DNA of 64,000 nt from Fragum whitleyi (lineage: Eukaryota > Mollusca > Bivalvia > Cardiida > Cardiidae): NCBI GenBank assembly GCA_948146395.1, contig OX411559.1, positions 310,001 through 374,000 of the forward strand. The letters run 5' to 3'. Within the stretch, counting starts at the first letter, position 1. Every line of letters begins with the position of its first letter. This document shows, in pieces, positions 47,785 through 58,977 of the stretch. The position numbers were made by a program, and so were the translations under genes. The notes beneath the pieces are model-generated. The model was not told the DNA's origin. It did no database searches and saw only the letters and a program-made list of their open reading frames with translations.

Positions 47785-47945
47785 CCAGGACCCGATTGTA
47801 TTAAATATAACCATAGTTAAGTCCCACCGGATGTTTATTTCAGCCAATCAGTATAATTTGTACGATTGAAACAAAAAACCTGATTGGTTGAAAATACCTC
47901 TCGGCTTATCTTTTAACCAATGGTTATCTTTTATACTACAGGATG
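47785..47945. mobile_element. Small MITE, copy 2
   Basis: Same ends as 46455-46622 (CCCGATTGTATTAAATATAA ... ATGGTTATCTTTTATACTAC), diverged interior. Confidence 0.65.
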
Positions 47946-48267
47946 TGGGCTGAAACTGGACTGGTTTATAAGTTTCCCCGAAAAGGTCAAACTGAAACAT
48001 GGATTGTTTCAAGAGTAATTGAAACTGTGGATTGAAATCATTTTGGACGTTCGGAAAATCCCGGAATGGATGGCCAGGTTGACCATAGTCGATTTTTTCA
48101 TTTCTAGTAGATTGTCTTATTCTTTAATGACTATGACGAATAATAAGCGATCTATATCCGACCTGTGCTTAATCCAATCTCGCATTCGAATATTTATTGT
48201 ACAGAGTTTCCAGATGATGCATTTTTTGGTGATTGTTTACAAATATAGATACCGACTAACATGCACA

Positions 48268-48331
48268 AATAACTGATCTTGATACAATGATACCAACTTA
48301 CATGCACATATAACTGATCTTGATACAATGC
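48268..48331. repeat. Short tandem duplication (~32 bp x 2)
   Basis: 'ACTGATCTTGATACAATG' and 'CCAACTTACATGCACATATA' repeat head to tail over the donor end of the candidate exon at 48302-48470. Confidence 0.7.
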
Positions 48332-48470
48332 CCAGGTATTCCATTGATTCTACATTCTAAGCCGTACACACACAGTGGGTAATCTTCACAGTAAATATCC
48401 GGTGGCTCGCACTTGGCTATGTTGAGAACGAGGACGATCCAAAGAAGAAGAATGCACTGTTTTTTCCATT
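48302..48470 (-). CDS. Candidate exon of a Cys-rich secreted protein
   Basis: Open in one frame from an acceptor (ACATTACAG) to a strong donor (GTAAGT). It reads WKKQCILLLWIVLVLNIAKC, a signal-peptide-like hydrophobic run, then a short acidic segment with cysteines (EPPDIYCEDYPLCVYGLECR, then GIPGHC). This would be the first part of a small secreted disulphide-rich protein whose initiator lies in an upstream exon I could not find. No family assigned. Another frame gives a short Ser/Arg-rich read ending in a stop, so the call is tentative. Confidence 0.4.
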
Positions 48471-48571
48471 CTGTAATGTTAAACAAGAACCTGTCTGCGC
48501 AGGATCCCCCCCCCCCCCTCCCACCCGGTGCAGAAATTTTCACAAAGATATGGTTATCAAGTCAGAGATAC

Positions 48572-48985
48572 ATCTAGTTACGTCCTAAAATTAACATTCA
48601 GCGCAATTAAAACCAGTCTAAATCGCTCACTCATCGCCCCATTCAGTAATTCCAAACACTCACTCTAACCATTCAAAAACGCTCAAAATGACTAAAAAAG
48701 ATCCATAACTACATTTAAATGAATTAAGCTTGAAATGAATATCCATTTCAATATCATCATTGAAATTGTATCTGTTTGATTGGTTCTTTGAGAAATAGGA
48801 AGCTATTTATAGACCTTAAAGGCCTATGCATATTTTATGAAAAGGAGGTAATGCATATGGAATATTTTGTCCATCCTGATTAAATTAAGCGATATTGGAT
48901 TACCTCCCTTAAATTTCACTCAAAACTCGCTACTCTCACAGTCATTCAATATCATTCCAAAGTTATCCAAAAAAATCATTCAGGT
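48572..48985. mobile_element. CAGTTA-family MITE, diverged
   Basis: Left end TAGTTACGTCCTAAAATTAAC. The interior has 'CGCTCACTCATCGCCCC' and a palindromic centre 'GGAGGTAATGCATATGG...GATTACCTCC'. Right end lost. Confidence 0.65.
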
Positions 48986-49183
48986 GGGGTGGGGGTGGTG
49001 TCCAATTATAAGTTTTGCTTATAGTGTAATTGTTTGAATTAAATGTACTCGGTCGGGCCTCTACACTTTATCGGTTTCTGTTTCTAGCATAGATATAGAG
49101 GATAAATGAAGACACTGTTGATCTCTGTAATTTTCCGCCAGTGTTTCAAAGATTTCGTCGGTGGGCGACTTGAGCTGTAGGTA

Positions 49184-49622
49184 CAGGTAACAACATCGTG
49201 AAATCGCTAAAGCTAGTGATTTTTGAATGGTTTTGGAATGAAATTGAATGAGTTGGAAGAGTTATTTTTGAGTGAAATAAAAAGGATCTTGTTCAATATT
49301 GCTAGCTTTGTTCTGGGTGAACGACATTAGCGATATCTGTTACCTCCTTTTGATAAAATATGCTTACAAGATCCAAAAATAGCTTCCTATTTCTTACAAG
49401 AACCTTTCAGACGCTTGTAAATATGTCAGTGAAATCGCGATTATTTTCTAGGTATATTTCAGTTATGAATGTAGGTGTTGATAATATCTTTTTCTTTTCT
49501 TTTTTTTTAATTATGGAGCGTTTTTTAGTTTAAGTGATTTTTAATGAACAAATAGAGCGCTGAGTGAGCGATAAAGAATGGTTTTGATTGAGATGAATAC
49601 CGATTTCACGATGTAACTAACC
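49184..49622. mobile_element. CAGTTA-family MITE
   Basis: TA then CAGGTAACAACATCGTGAAA; right end CGATTTCACGATGTAACTAAC. Internal 'TTCAGACGCTTGTAAATATG' and palindromic centre near 49300-49345. Confidence 0.85.
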
Positions 49623-49744
49623 TTACGACTTTATTGGCACCTAGAAACTGTTAGACTTACAGAAGTGGTTCATATTCCTGACTTCTAGAGTCTTTTGCTG
49701 ATAAATGACTGTTTATTGTCAAATAGGATGTATCATGACGGAGG

Positions 49745-50062
49745 CCAAGGGCCGGTGCTGTGTGTGTGTATTTCCGTTTATTTATCGTCGCTACCGTAGC
49801 ACATGCCCATATGAGCGACGCCCCCAGAAGACGTTTAGGTTATTACGGGGGATAGTGCAAGGATACATGACTACTGCTGAGATCCACTATGGTTCTTTAA
49901 CGGAGTAAAGCACCGTCTCACTGGACCTCAATTTAACGTCTCATCCGAAAGACAATTAGTTTCGTTAGTGTGCCAGCCCGGTAATCGAACCCACGCCGTC
50001 GAACTTCAATTGCTTTGAAGTCCGGTGCTCTAACAACTGAGCTAATCGGGCTGATTAGCTTA
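49745..50062 (-). mobile_element. tRNA-derived SINE
   Basis: The minus-strand head has a perfect 7-bp acceptor pairing (CAGCCCG/CGGGCTG), A box TTAGCTCAGTTGTTAGAGC and B box GGGTTCGATTACC. The anticodon arm is an extended hairpin that does not fit a tRNA. The body has 'GTCTTTCGGATGAGACGTTA' and 'AACCATAGTGGATCTCAGCA', typical of mollusc SINE bodies. Not a functional tRNA gene. Confidence 0.75.
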
Positions 50063-50104
50063 TAGGGCCGGTGCTAGCTTATTCAAGACTTTATAAGTGT
50101 ACAC

Positions 50105-50200
50105 AGACTCGATGGCCTCGTGGTCAAGGCGCTTGATCTGGAGGACCGTAGTTCGCCCATTGGTTGGCAAAATAACGCGTTTCACAGTGACCTTTTTTTT
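50105..50200 (+). mobile_element. tRNA-related SINE head (fragment)
   Basis: GATGGCCTCGTGGTCAAGGC resembles an A box and GTAGTTCGCCC a weak B box at suitable spacing. No full tRNA fold. Confidence 0.35.
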
Positions 50201-50277
50201 TTAATGTCTAGTGAAAGTTGGCCGGGCCGGGCCGGGAATCGATCGAATGGTCCCGAGATGGAATGCTAGACCCAATA

Positions 50278-50703
50278 CAGTTAGTAACATTTTGAAATTA
50301 ACATTCGTCTCAATAAAATCATTCTCAATCGCTCACTCACCACTCCATCCATTCATTCCAAACACCCACTCAAATCGATTTAAAACGCTCCAAAATCACT
50401 TAAAAAGATAAGACAAAAAAATACATTCTAAATGAAAAAAAAAGTTAAAAAATCACGATTTCGCTGACATAATTGAAATAATATGCGTCTGAGTGGCTCT
50501 GAGAGAAACAGGAGGCTATTTTTACTTGTAAGCATATTTGATTAAAGGCAGGTAATAATTATATCTAAGTTTGTTCATCCAGAACAAAACTAGCGATATT
50601 TGATTTCCTCCTTTTAATTTTACTCAAATCTCACTCATTCAAATCCCATTTCAAAATCATTCCCAAGTTATCCACCTTGTCAATTTTACAATGTTGTTTA
50701 CTG
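50278..50703. mobile_element. CAGTTA-family MITE
   Basis: TA then CAGTTAGTAACATTTTGAAA; right end GTCAATTTTACAATGTTGTT then TACTG and TA. Interior reversed relative to 49184-49622. Confidence 0.85.
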
Positions 50704-50705
50704 TA

Positions 50706-51614
50706 CTGACTGAACTGATAGGCTTGTGCACAAATGTTTTTGTACAACAAATATAAAGGAAACGAAGACACTCATGTACATACTTAACGTAACGCAATTC
50801 TAAGATGGTTCCAATGGGTAATCACAACAAAGAGTTTAGATTGAAACACAAGAATCTTCAGTCTTTTGAAATAAAAGATAATCCTCTAATCTTGAACTTT
50901 ATAACAGGCATGTGACAATGAGTATGTTGAAAGTTCAAAACTATAGCTTGTTGTCTATATAACTTTGTTGAACTTTATCATATACTGAGGGTCTGGCGCG
51001 AAACTGTATTAAGTGTACATGCATTTCTTTAGTGTTTTTCGGTGGTTTATCGAGAAATAACGCTAGATTATCACTTGATAATCTCACATCAAAAGCAGTG
51101 AAATTATCAAAAAATTATACCCTGCTTTTGTGCATTTCTTCCTATCTGACGTCATCTATGTCGGGCGAAATAAGTGACGTCACAATGAACGTTGCATAGC
51201 AATCACGTGCAAAATGACGCGCTTTACGAAAATATAACCTAGAAATTTGACATTTTGTCTCATTTTTGCAATAAAGAAATAGAATAACCGTTTGCTTTTC
51301 GAGTAAGATCGATTCATATTCCATTTCGTGAACAACAAAGCAATATTTTCACGCGTGGCTCTACCACTCGTGAAAATATAGCTTCTGTTGTCTACTCAAT
51401 GACTATAAATGAAAATAAATAGATCTTACACTGAAAGAAACGATTATCCTCTATTATATTCTTGAACTTTGTACCAGGCAAGCATGTGTGATAATGACTC
51501 GGTCGATGGTTCAGCGCAAGGCCGTAGATATGATCTATCTTTATATTTTATTAAGAGAAAACTTTTTTCATATTCCGAGTATCTAACTCAAAACTCTAAA
51601 TATCAAACGTAAAT
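50706..51614. other. No gene recognised
   Basis: AT-rich. Includes a short palindrome AGATTATCACTTGATAATCT near 51064. Confidence 0.5.
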
Positions 51615-51850
51615 GTACCATCTGGGAAGTGCGTAAAGTATCGTTCCTAGTCAGACTGCGCGGATTGCGGAGACTGACTAGATTCGAATGTTATCGCATT
51701 TTGTAAATTTTCTGAATCTAGAATGATCAATCTACCTTCCACTGAAAACATTTTCGAAATGCGACCAATGCTAGTTCATATCTAATTTTCATTTTTTTTC
51801 ATAGTATTTTACATACATGTAGTTCCCAGATTTCCTTTTTCGCGTTACGG
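51615..51850 (-). repeat. Dispersed repeat B (copy 2)
   Basis: Reverse-complement relative of 35705-35945. Confidence 0.7.
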
Positions 51851-52927
51851 GTCACAAGTGTACAGTCCTATTTAATATTGAACTTAATTACAGGCATGCG
51901 ATAATTTGACAAAGTCGAGGGCTGAGCGCAAGTCTTTTTTAAGTACCTTTACACTAAAATAAATAGACACTAAATATAGTCTTGCTTTGGACCTACGGTA
52001 TATGTTAATAGTTCTTCTTCAACCATCCAACGCTCGTGTTAAAAAAAACTGAAAGAACCGTGACGCTGGAATGCGTTGTATTTAATAAAGACTGGCAGAA
52101 ATTAGTATTTCTTCTTTGAAAAATAGAGGCCGTTGTCAAAGCGCAGTGGTAGCATTCAAAAGATCCTGGTTTCGATTCCCTATAGGCTACAAAATATCGT
52201 TTCTATGTACAAATAAGGACATGACCATAAAAATTTGCACACTTTTACTTGTATTCAAATGTGACAATCCTTACAAGATGCTGTATAATTAAGCGTTACA
52301 TGCAACCAAAAAAATATTTTCTTTTCTTTTACTGCACGAATTATATTAATTTCTGAAAACCAATTTGAAATTTGATAATTAAAGATCTTGTCATTGAATC
52401 ATGACGTCCTTACGTCTGCCTTTTCCAGTACCTGCCAACTTGTACTTGTTAAATTATTGCAAAAATCAGTTGCATCAAGCTCTCATACGAATTAATATTT
52501 CAATCCTAGATGACTTCATAAATTTTCGTGTATTCTAATTGGTTGAAAAACTGGCTTTATTTTTTAGTGAAAGTATTTTTGAGTAGGCAACTATTTTTTA
52601 AGCTTTCGCAAAGAATATTCCCACAAGAAATCTGTTTCATTTTCGATTAATCATGACTTTTTTTCCGATGAAGTGTTGATTTATTGATTTTTTTGGAGGT
52701 AAGAAATTAAAAATCTTATCAAACTCATTTAAGAATCCCTTTGCGCATTCATACAGTGTGATTCTGTTTTTAGTTTCATACCTCCATAGAATCAGCAAAT
52801 ACACTCTTCATTTTTAAATATAGTCAAATCAATATGAACAAGGGACATTTATTAATGGTTTGTAATTCCCGTTAGTAGAGCGATTTAAGAAAACATCCAG
52901 AACGTGGAGTCATTGCATAAGCAGATA
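51851..52927. other. No gene recognised
   Basis: AT-rich. At 52135-52197, AAAGCGCAGTGGTAGC and GGTTTCGATTCCC resemble pol III A and B boxes but there is no tRNA fold; possibly a decayed SINE head. Confidence 0.4.
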
Positions 52928-53334
52928 CAGTTAGCTGACAAGGTGAATGATTTTGGAATGATATTGAATGAGTTGGAGGAATGAGTTATAAGTGAAATCA
53001 AAGAAAGGTGATCCAATGTCGCTAATTTTATTCAGGATGAACAAACTTGGCGATATTTATTACCCCCCTTTAATGAAATATGCAGAGAAGTTCTATATAT
53101 AACTTCTTTTTTCTCCAATTACCAATCACACGCTTACAATTTCAAATGTGTCGGTGAAAATCGCGATTTATATAGCTATATTCATTTTGAGTTTAGTTGT
53201 TGATCTGATCTGTTTCAGTGTTTTGGAGCGTTTTGAATGGTTTGAGTGAGTGTTTGGAATTGATGAATCGAGCGTTGAGTGGGTAATTAAGACTGGTTTT
53301 GATTGAGATGAATGTCAATTTCACGATGAAACTG
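52928..53334. mobile_element. CAGTTA-family MITE, left TIR deleted
   Basis: CAGTTAGC continues directly into TGACAAGGTGAATGATTTTG, so part of the TIR is missing. Right end TCAATTTCACGATGAAACTG. Confidence 0.75.
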
Positions 53335-53554
53335 ATGTAATTGTTTCCTGGGTTAAGTTTGGTTTTCCGAATGTGGTTCAAAAAGCGAATTGCCTATGTA
53401 GCTGCGTCTGTTATTTTTGTAAATCAACAATTTCGATGTTATCATGAAAATAACGAAATTTGGTTTGTCCAAATATTTAAAAAAAAATATGTACACAGCG
53501 AGTGTGATGTCCCCCGGGCTTCGATTACTACCTGACAACGCCTGTGCATACTGC

Positions 53555-54235
53555 TTATAAGCCTCCTGATCTTATAATGTGGAATTTGATCCCATTCTTC
53601 AAGAAGAGTCTACATGAGCTCCTGTACCGATGCCGGTTGCACCGGACGTGATTAAAAACAGCTGTCTGTAACATGTCACAAGCATGATCCATAGGATTTA
53701 GATCCGGGGATCTAGCTAGCCATTCCATACGGACGAGTATGGCTTGGTCGAGATATGGATTGGTGATATTTGCTTTTTGTGCACACCCATTCACATCCAT
53801 TAGAATGAAATATTCACCAACTGCACCTCCATATGGTCGAACGTAAACATCTAAAATCGCATTTACGTACCAATTTTCTTTATTGGTTTATTGGTGAGCC
53901 GTCAATGGGCCGTTTTCAATGACGTGGAGATCTGAGCACTCGTCTGTAGAAAGGACGTTGGCCCAGTCATTTCGTGTCCAGTACACATGACCCCGCGCCC
54001 ATGCTAAACGCATTTGCAAGTGAAATCGGTTTAATGGCATACGGACCTAAGGCCGTCTTGACCTCAGGCCAGCATCATGAAACCGATTTCTGATGGTTTG
54101 GGTACTTATTCGCACACCAGCAGCGTTCTGGAAGTCATTACGTAACGTTGTTGCATTGTCAAATCGATGACGTCATGCCTGAACCTTCAATAATCGATCT
54201 TGAACTTCATTGGTTGAGCGCTCTCGACCCCTAGC
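53555..54235 (-). pseudogene. Tc1/mariner-type transposase remnant
   Basis: Minus-strand reading shows, in order, segments matching the Tc1 transposase: NEVQDRLL, GVRISTQTIRNRFHDAGLRS, LAWARGHVYWTRNDW, STDECS (near a catalytic Asp) and EWLARSPDLNPMDHACDML (third catalytic acid region). In-frame stops and frame changes break it, and the DNA-binding N-terminus is missing. It would be catalytically dead. Confidence 0.85.
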
Positions 54236-54240
54236 ATGCT

Positions 54241-54352
54241 TTGATTGATTGAATTGAGTGAGTGAAAGAATGAGTGCCGCCGTCGGGGATAGAATCCGGG
54301 ACCTCTAGATTGACAGTCCGACGCGCTACCAACTGCGCTAAGGCGATAGCAC
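54241..54352 (-). mobile_element. tRNA-derived SINE fragment
   Basis: The minus strand reads TATCGCCTTAGCGCAGTTGG (A box), a CTGTCAA anticodon-like loop (GTC), a degenerate B box GGATTCTATCC, and ends in CAATCAATCAA. The tRNA-Asp-like part is imperfect. Confidence 0.55.
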
Positions 54353-54370
54353 ACAAGACTGTACCTTTAC

Positions 54371-54557
54371 CTTTTCTCAGAACTGTCGTTGCTTTCTGGG
54401 ATATTATTTCTAGCCTTCAGAAAACAAACCGGTGTACTGCTTAAACCTAAGCTGATAGCTGTACCTCTTTGCGTCAAAGCCTTGTGTATGTAGTGAATCA
54501 ATAAACCATCTACAGTACCCTGGACTGTTGGACAGGATCCAGCAGAATGTTTCTCTC
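54371..54557 (-). CDS. Candidate internal exon, unknown protein
   Basis: Bounded by acceptor AATTTTCAG and donor GTAAAG. One frame stays open throughout (EKHSAGSCPTVQGTVDGLLI to NDSSEK) and needs one carried base, which the exon ending at 58618 would provide. A second frame is open for 47 codons and would join the short exon ending at 56382. No domain recognised, and which start it belongs to is unresolved. Confidence 0.35.
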
Positions 54558-54661
54558 CTGAAAATTAATTAGTTAATGTAACTACTTCAGTCCATTTTAT
54601 TATTTAATCATTATTCATAATAAGACCTAAGAACACATTAAAACACTAAGTGATTCAAGAA

Positions 54662-54800
54662 CAAGAGGCCCGAGAGGGCCTGTATCGCTCCACTGGCTTT
54701 AACATCTTTAGACTTTCATTAAATAAAGCTTACATTTTCACTTAGTTGATGAGGTGAACAAATGAATTCAAATAAAGAAGTTAAGCCTGATTTTTTGCGA
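54662..54800 (+). mobile_element. 5' part of a Helitron-like element
   Basis: GAACAAGAGGCCCGAGAGGG then ATCGCTCCACTGGC, the inverted match to the right end of the 13.0-14.06 kb element. Core repeats and 3' end are not evident, so truncated. Confidence 0.6.
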
Positions 54801-55074
54801 CAGATTTTTAAGGTTCTTCTTTAGATACATGTGTAGGGGCAAGGGAATGCTCCCAAAAACAGAAGTCTATAATAATTGACACATTTATGTTGACACCTTG
54901 CGTGGCACTTATGCAAATTACTTGATGAGAGGTAATTACTTGACAAATATCACTGATAAAGTACATGGAACTTTCCGAGTTAACTATTACAACATATTTG
55001 GAGCTGATTTATGCCCTATGATTCTTCAGGCATTGCAAATTCAAAAGCATGAACAAGCTTACAATATTTATTCT

Positions 55075-55165
55075 ATCTCTATATAAGGCCAAGTTGACCT
55101 GGCCAAGCCAACCCATGGCCGACTTGACTCATGGGCAGAGTTGGAAAAAGGCCGAGTTGACCCGT
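55075..55165. repeat. Iterated GGCCRAGTTGACC motif
   Basis: Four to five irregular copies of GGCC(A/G)AGTTGAC(C) within 90 bp. Confidence 0.6.
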
Positions 55166-55270
55166 TACCTCTCTGAGTACAGGTCCTTCAGGTCTTTCCA
55201 AGCTCTTAAGCAATTTCAACTCAATACATTACTCAAGTAATGAGTATAGTGTTGTACAAAAGCTAGTTTT

Positions 55271-55560
55271 AGACATGAAAAGAAACAAGATGTGTTTGTG
55301 AAACACGAATGCCCCCATAACGACATTTTTTTTCAAAGTTTGACCTTGACAGATGACATTGACCTTGTCACATGACCTTGACTTTGGTACCAGCGGATGC
55401 GGATCATTGAGATCTATCATCATGCCAAATATTAGCTTTGTATCTTGAATAGGCTTGAAGATATTGGCAAGGTTAAGTTTTCGGGTTAAGTTTTCGGACA
55501 GACGGACGGACGGACATGAGTAAAACAATATGCCCCCGATCTATCGATGCGGGGGCATAA
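55271..55560 (+). mobile_element. Small Helitron-like element
   Basis: Begins ACAAGATGTGTTTGTGAAAC, has GACGGACGGACGGAC near the end, and closes with TGCCCCCGATC/GATGCGGGGGCA (hairpin) then TAAAA. It shares 'TGACCTTGACC' phrases with the remnant in P450 intron 7. Confidence 0.65.
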
Positions 55561-56381
55561 AAAACAGTGAGGAAAAAGTAGACATTGCTCGATGCAAGCA
55601 ACATCCTCTTTTACCACAGAGTTTGACCTACATCTCAAAGGGTTTATACTCACAACCTAGGGTGCAACATTAATTATTTTAGAGCAGTAAGGGTTCTGAC
55701 TGATGAAATTCACAGGCCACAAGGACCTGCATCTCAGAAAGAAGTGCCAGTCCTATCCCAAAATAACAAGCCTTAGGCTGGAGGACTAATGTTAGTGTCA
55801 ACCCCTGGATGATTTTTTAATAAATTTCTGTCATTATAAATGACCTTGGTTTTTGTGTCCAGCCATTTTTGATAACATCATAAATTGCTTGGTGTCCAAA
55901 CAAAGGAAATGACAAACAAGGAAACTAAAAGTGTGTTACAATGTTACATTTTATCATTTCCTTGAGTAATTACATTTATAATTACTACCAGATTAAAGAC
56001 GTTTTCTGGGCAAAACACCATGTTTTGATTTTGGTAGGCATTGACACAATTTTCAATACTCAGTGTTGCATTTTACATGTATTCCATGTAAATACCATCA
56101 AATTCTACAATGATGTAACTTGGAATCAATTTTTATAACTACTGTGTCAATGTTCATCTATCCGACCTATTTTTTGTATTCCAACTTCTTTGAGCCGAAA
56201 AAAACAGACAAGTTAAAATAGATCTACGTCAGTATCTCATATAATTTCAGATCATGGGGAATTATTGTGTCATGGTAGGCTGTTTTAAACTTAAAGATAT
56301 ATAAAAGATGTAACAAAGACCCTTTCTTTTGAGATTCCATCACAAAAAACATGAAAAGAAGTAACATTTATTCCTACATAC
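55561..56381. other. No gene recognised
   Basis: AT-rich intergenic sequence or intron of a candidate minus-strand gene. Confidence 0.45.
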
Positions 56382-56407
56382 CCTTGTTCTTCCACCGCAT
56401 CCGCCAT
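56382..56407 (-). CDS. Candidate short first coding exon (MADAVEEQ)
   Basis: TTAACATGGCGGATGCGGTG is an ATG in good context overlapping an AACATGGCGG sequence (YY1-like promoter element), followed by a GTATGT donor after eight codons. GC-rich against an AT-rich background. The next exon is unproven. Confidence 0.35.
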
Positions 56408-56569
56408 GTTAAGAAATGAGCCACATACGTCATTCATATTGTCGCTTATATCTTACACAAAAATATTATATAAAATAAATCAGTAGTAATATCGATCCTT
56501 AACTGGTAGTAGTGACATGACTTCTCGGAAGCGAATCCTATGCCAAAAAGTCAATGATAAATAGAAAAA

Positions 56570-57826
56570 AGGAAGTGGCTAGCCGTACGGGTCCGTACGA
56601 CTAGTCTTGAAGGCTAAACGTACGGCTAGCATATACTCACTGGATAGGCTAGCTGTACAGGAGTGTTTCAACCAATCAGAATAGTGTATTTGATTTCCGA
56701 TTTCTTCGGGTTCATCTATCGATTATTCAATGATTATTTATCTTTTATTACGCGTTTAGAAAAAAAGATAAATAATCATAAAACACTAGTAAGTGCCTGC
56801 AACAATAATTATGATGGTAAAATGGTCTGTTATCTCAGTTCTTTGCAATCATCGACCTAATTAACTACTGTATTTTAGGTCACGTTTCCCGATAATATTA
56901 GACATACCGGTTTGTCATTTTTTGTTGAAAATCTTGTCTATTGTGCAAACGTGTTGGGGACTTACTTATTTCACCAAATGTTATAGAACGGACGTTAACC
57001 TATAAACCTGCCCGGAAAACTTTCAACGTGTTTCGGAAGTTTTCCGAAACAAAAGGAATATTCGTGGTGGCTAAAAATCACCAGAGACGGGCGCTAAAAA
57101 ATTAAGCATTCTTTCTATTTCCTTATTTGAAGATTGTCGTAACAATTTTAATTAAAAAATTCACACTTAATATGCTCAGACGTTTAGTTTTCCTCATTAA
57201 CACAGTCATGCAGGCATTGAATTGCTTTTCCGACTTGCAGATTTTGGTTACTTTATTTTTTTCATATTTCGATTACAAACTTCAAACAAAAAGTCATTTT
57301 AAATGTGTAATTTCTGTAATGTTCGAACGACAACGAAAGTTTAAACTTTCTTCTTTCTAGCCTTTTCCCACAAAAATAATAACACTGTAAATCTCCGGTA
57401 ATAAGAGTTTTGTAGAAAATCATATTTTAAGAATTATTCAATGCAGGGACTCAGGGTCCGTGTTCAATGCGACATTGCGACAATTGATTGCCCAGCGAAT
57501 AATTTCCTTATCAAGGAAGATACATCTTTACGCTTTTGTCGTCCGGCAAGACTTAAAGTTTTGCATTTTATACAGTTTATATACTTTTAAGCCACATACA
57601 GACAAAACTGAAATATATCGAAGTACGCAAATAGAAACATAACATTTATCATTCATTCCCGTTCTGTATTCTGATTGGTTGAAAAACTCCCGTACGGCTA
57701 GCCTGTTCAGTATGGACTGGCTAGCCGTACGAGTCCGTTCGTTTAGCCTACCGGGCTAGCCACACGGGTCCGTACGTTTAGCCTACCAGGCTATCCGTAC
57801 TGACCCGTATGGCTAGTCTCTTCCTA
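56570..57826. mobile_element. 1.25-kb element with iterated GCTAGCCGTACG ends
   Basis: Left end AGGAAGTGGCTAGCCGTACG and right end inverted (CGTATGGCTAGTCTCTTCCT). The left arm holds two to three ~36-bp units of GCTAGCCGTACGGGTCCGTA, the right arm four. Both arms also contain the complement of TTCTGATTGGTTGAA. The AT-rich middle has no recognisable coding. Confidence 0.8.
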
Positions 57827-57829
57827 GAA

Positions 57830-58500
57830 AAAAAATAGTCTCGCCAGAAAATTGCTATTCGTACCGTTTCAAAATGTCAAACAGTTTTATTTAAAGCTTT
57901 AATTTGTAGACGAAAAAAATGAATATTTGCATTTAGGGTAGGTTCGGCATTATTTTTCTTACCATGCCTTTACCGTAAAGGTACTTTTAAAGTGGTCACC
58001 AATTTGTCCAATATATCAGCATAAATGGCATTATTTTATTATTATTATGCTATTGGACCTTCTAGCTGCATACCTATGTAGATTCGGATGTACTTTATAG
58101 TCAAAAATGAGTCATAATTATACTTTTTAATATAAAGAAAATGCACTAAAATTCAGTTTTGGTCAGATGTAATCAAAATTGGCTTGACATGAAAACCAGT
58201 GTCAAATACAAGTACATTTCTGATATTTTCATAACCGATGAAAGAATGTATAATTTTGAGGGAAAATACCCTTGACGAAAAGTTATACAGAAATCCTACG
58301 CTCTATCCGGATACTAGTATGTACTCAATCTAGAGGCACTTGAATCAAAATCTTCCACCTACAAGCAGTGCATTGCAAATTTGATCAGTCCTTCTATCAG
58401 ATTCCATTTATTTATTTATTTTCCATTTAGGATGTTTTCGGAAATCAGAATTAAGCTTAAGTCACGTAACAGCGAAAAAATAGTTTTTTATTCATTTAGA
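57830..58500. other. No gene recognised
   Basis: AT-rich. Confidence 0.5.
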
Positions 58501-58617
58501 CAGCGTTGACCTACTTAGATGGAACATTTTTTTTTCGTCCCAAACAATAAAAGCCTTTCCCAACAAAGAGTTTCATTTGGGACCACCTGTCTGCATTAAT
58601 ACACGATATTAAATTAC

Positions 58618-58846
58618 CTGAAGCAACCCCACTGCATTCGTAGAAAACCCATCCACTGTTCAAACTTTTTCCGATCCCCCCGGCTTCCTCACAGGCTCGC
58701 TTCGCTCTCTCCTCCTCAACATCAATGTCTTCCAGGGGGGTCCACTCCTTCTGTCGGTTTTCTAGCTTAACCATTAGAGCTGCAAGTGTGTCTGAAAGAC
58801 ACACTTGCCCGTTCTTCTTCTTTCTAAATGTTGGATACAGTTGCAT
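58618..58846 (-). CDS. Candidate first coding exon, unknown protein
   Basis: Starts AAGGAACATGCAACTG and is open for 76 codons to a CAG|GTAATT donor. It encodes MQLYPTFRKKKNGQVCLSDT, a charged helical stretch (VEEERAKRACEEAGG) and NSGWVFYECSGVAS. It is GC-richer than its surroundings and free of stops, which favours a real exon. No domain recognised. If its partner is 54371-54557, the joined phase is consistent. It lies 40 bp from an opposite-strand start at 58887. Confidence 0.5.
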
Positions 58847-58886
58847 GTTCCTTCTTCAACGTCTGGTCGGTGAATAAAAATCCAAC
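58847..58886. promoter_or_regulatory. Possible bidirectional promoter
   Basis: Only 40 bp separate the minus-strand ATG (58846) and a plus-strand ATG (58887). The latter overlaps CCAACATGGCGGC, which resembles a YY1 site often found at start sites in other animals. Functional assignment is inference. Confidence 0.35.
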
Positions 58887-58906
58887 ATGGCGGCACTATC
58901 ATCTCT
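58887..58906 (+). CDS. Candidate short first coding exon (MAALSS)
   Basis: CCAACATGGCGGCACTATCA followed by a GTGAGT donor after six codons plus two bases. No downstream exon identified. Confidence 0.3.
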
Positions 58907-58977
58907 GTGAGTTATCATCACTGTAAATGTAGCATTTTCATTGGTCAATAATCATAGTCTTAAACTGTGATTCTTGG

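Noticed and set aside
49970..50062. tRNA gene on the minus strand
   Set aside because: Acceptor stem and A/B boxes are good, but the anticodon arm is an enlarged hairpin and a SINE body follows.
53341..53535. Short ORFs on both strands next to the Tc1 remnant
   Set aside because: No similarity to transposase or other proteins; overlapping opposite-strand reads of AT-rich sequence.
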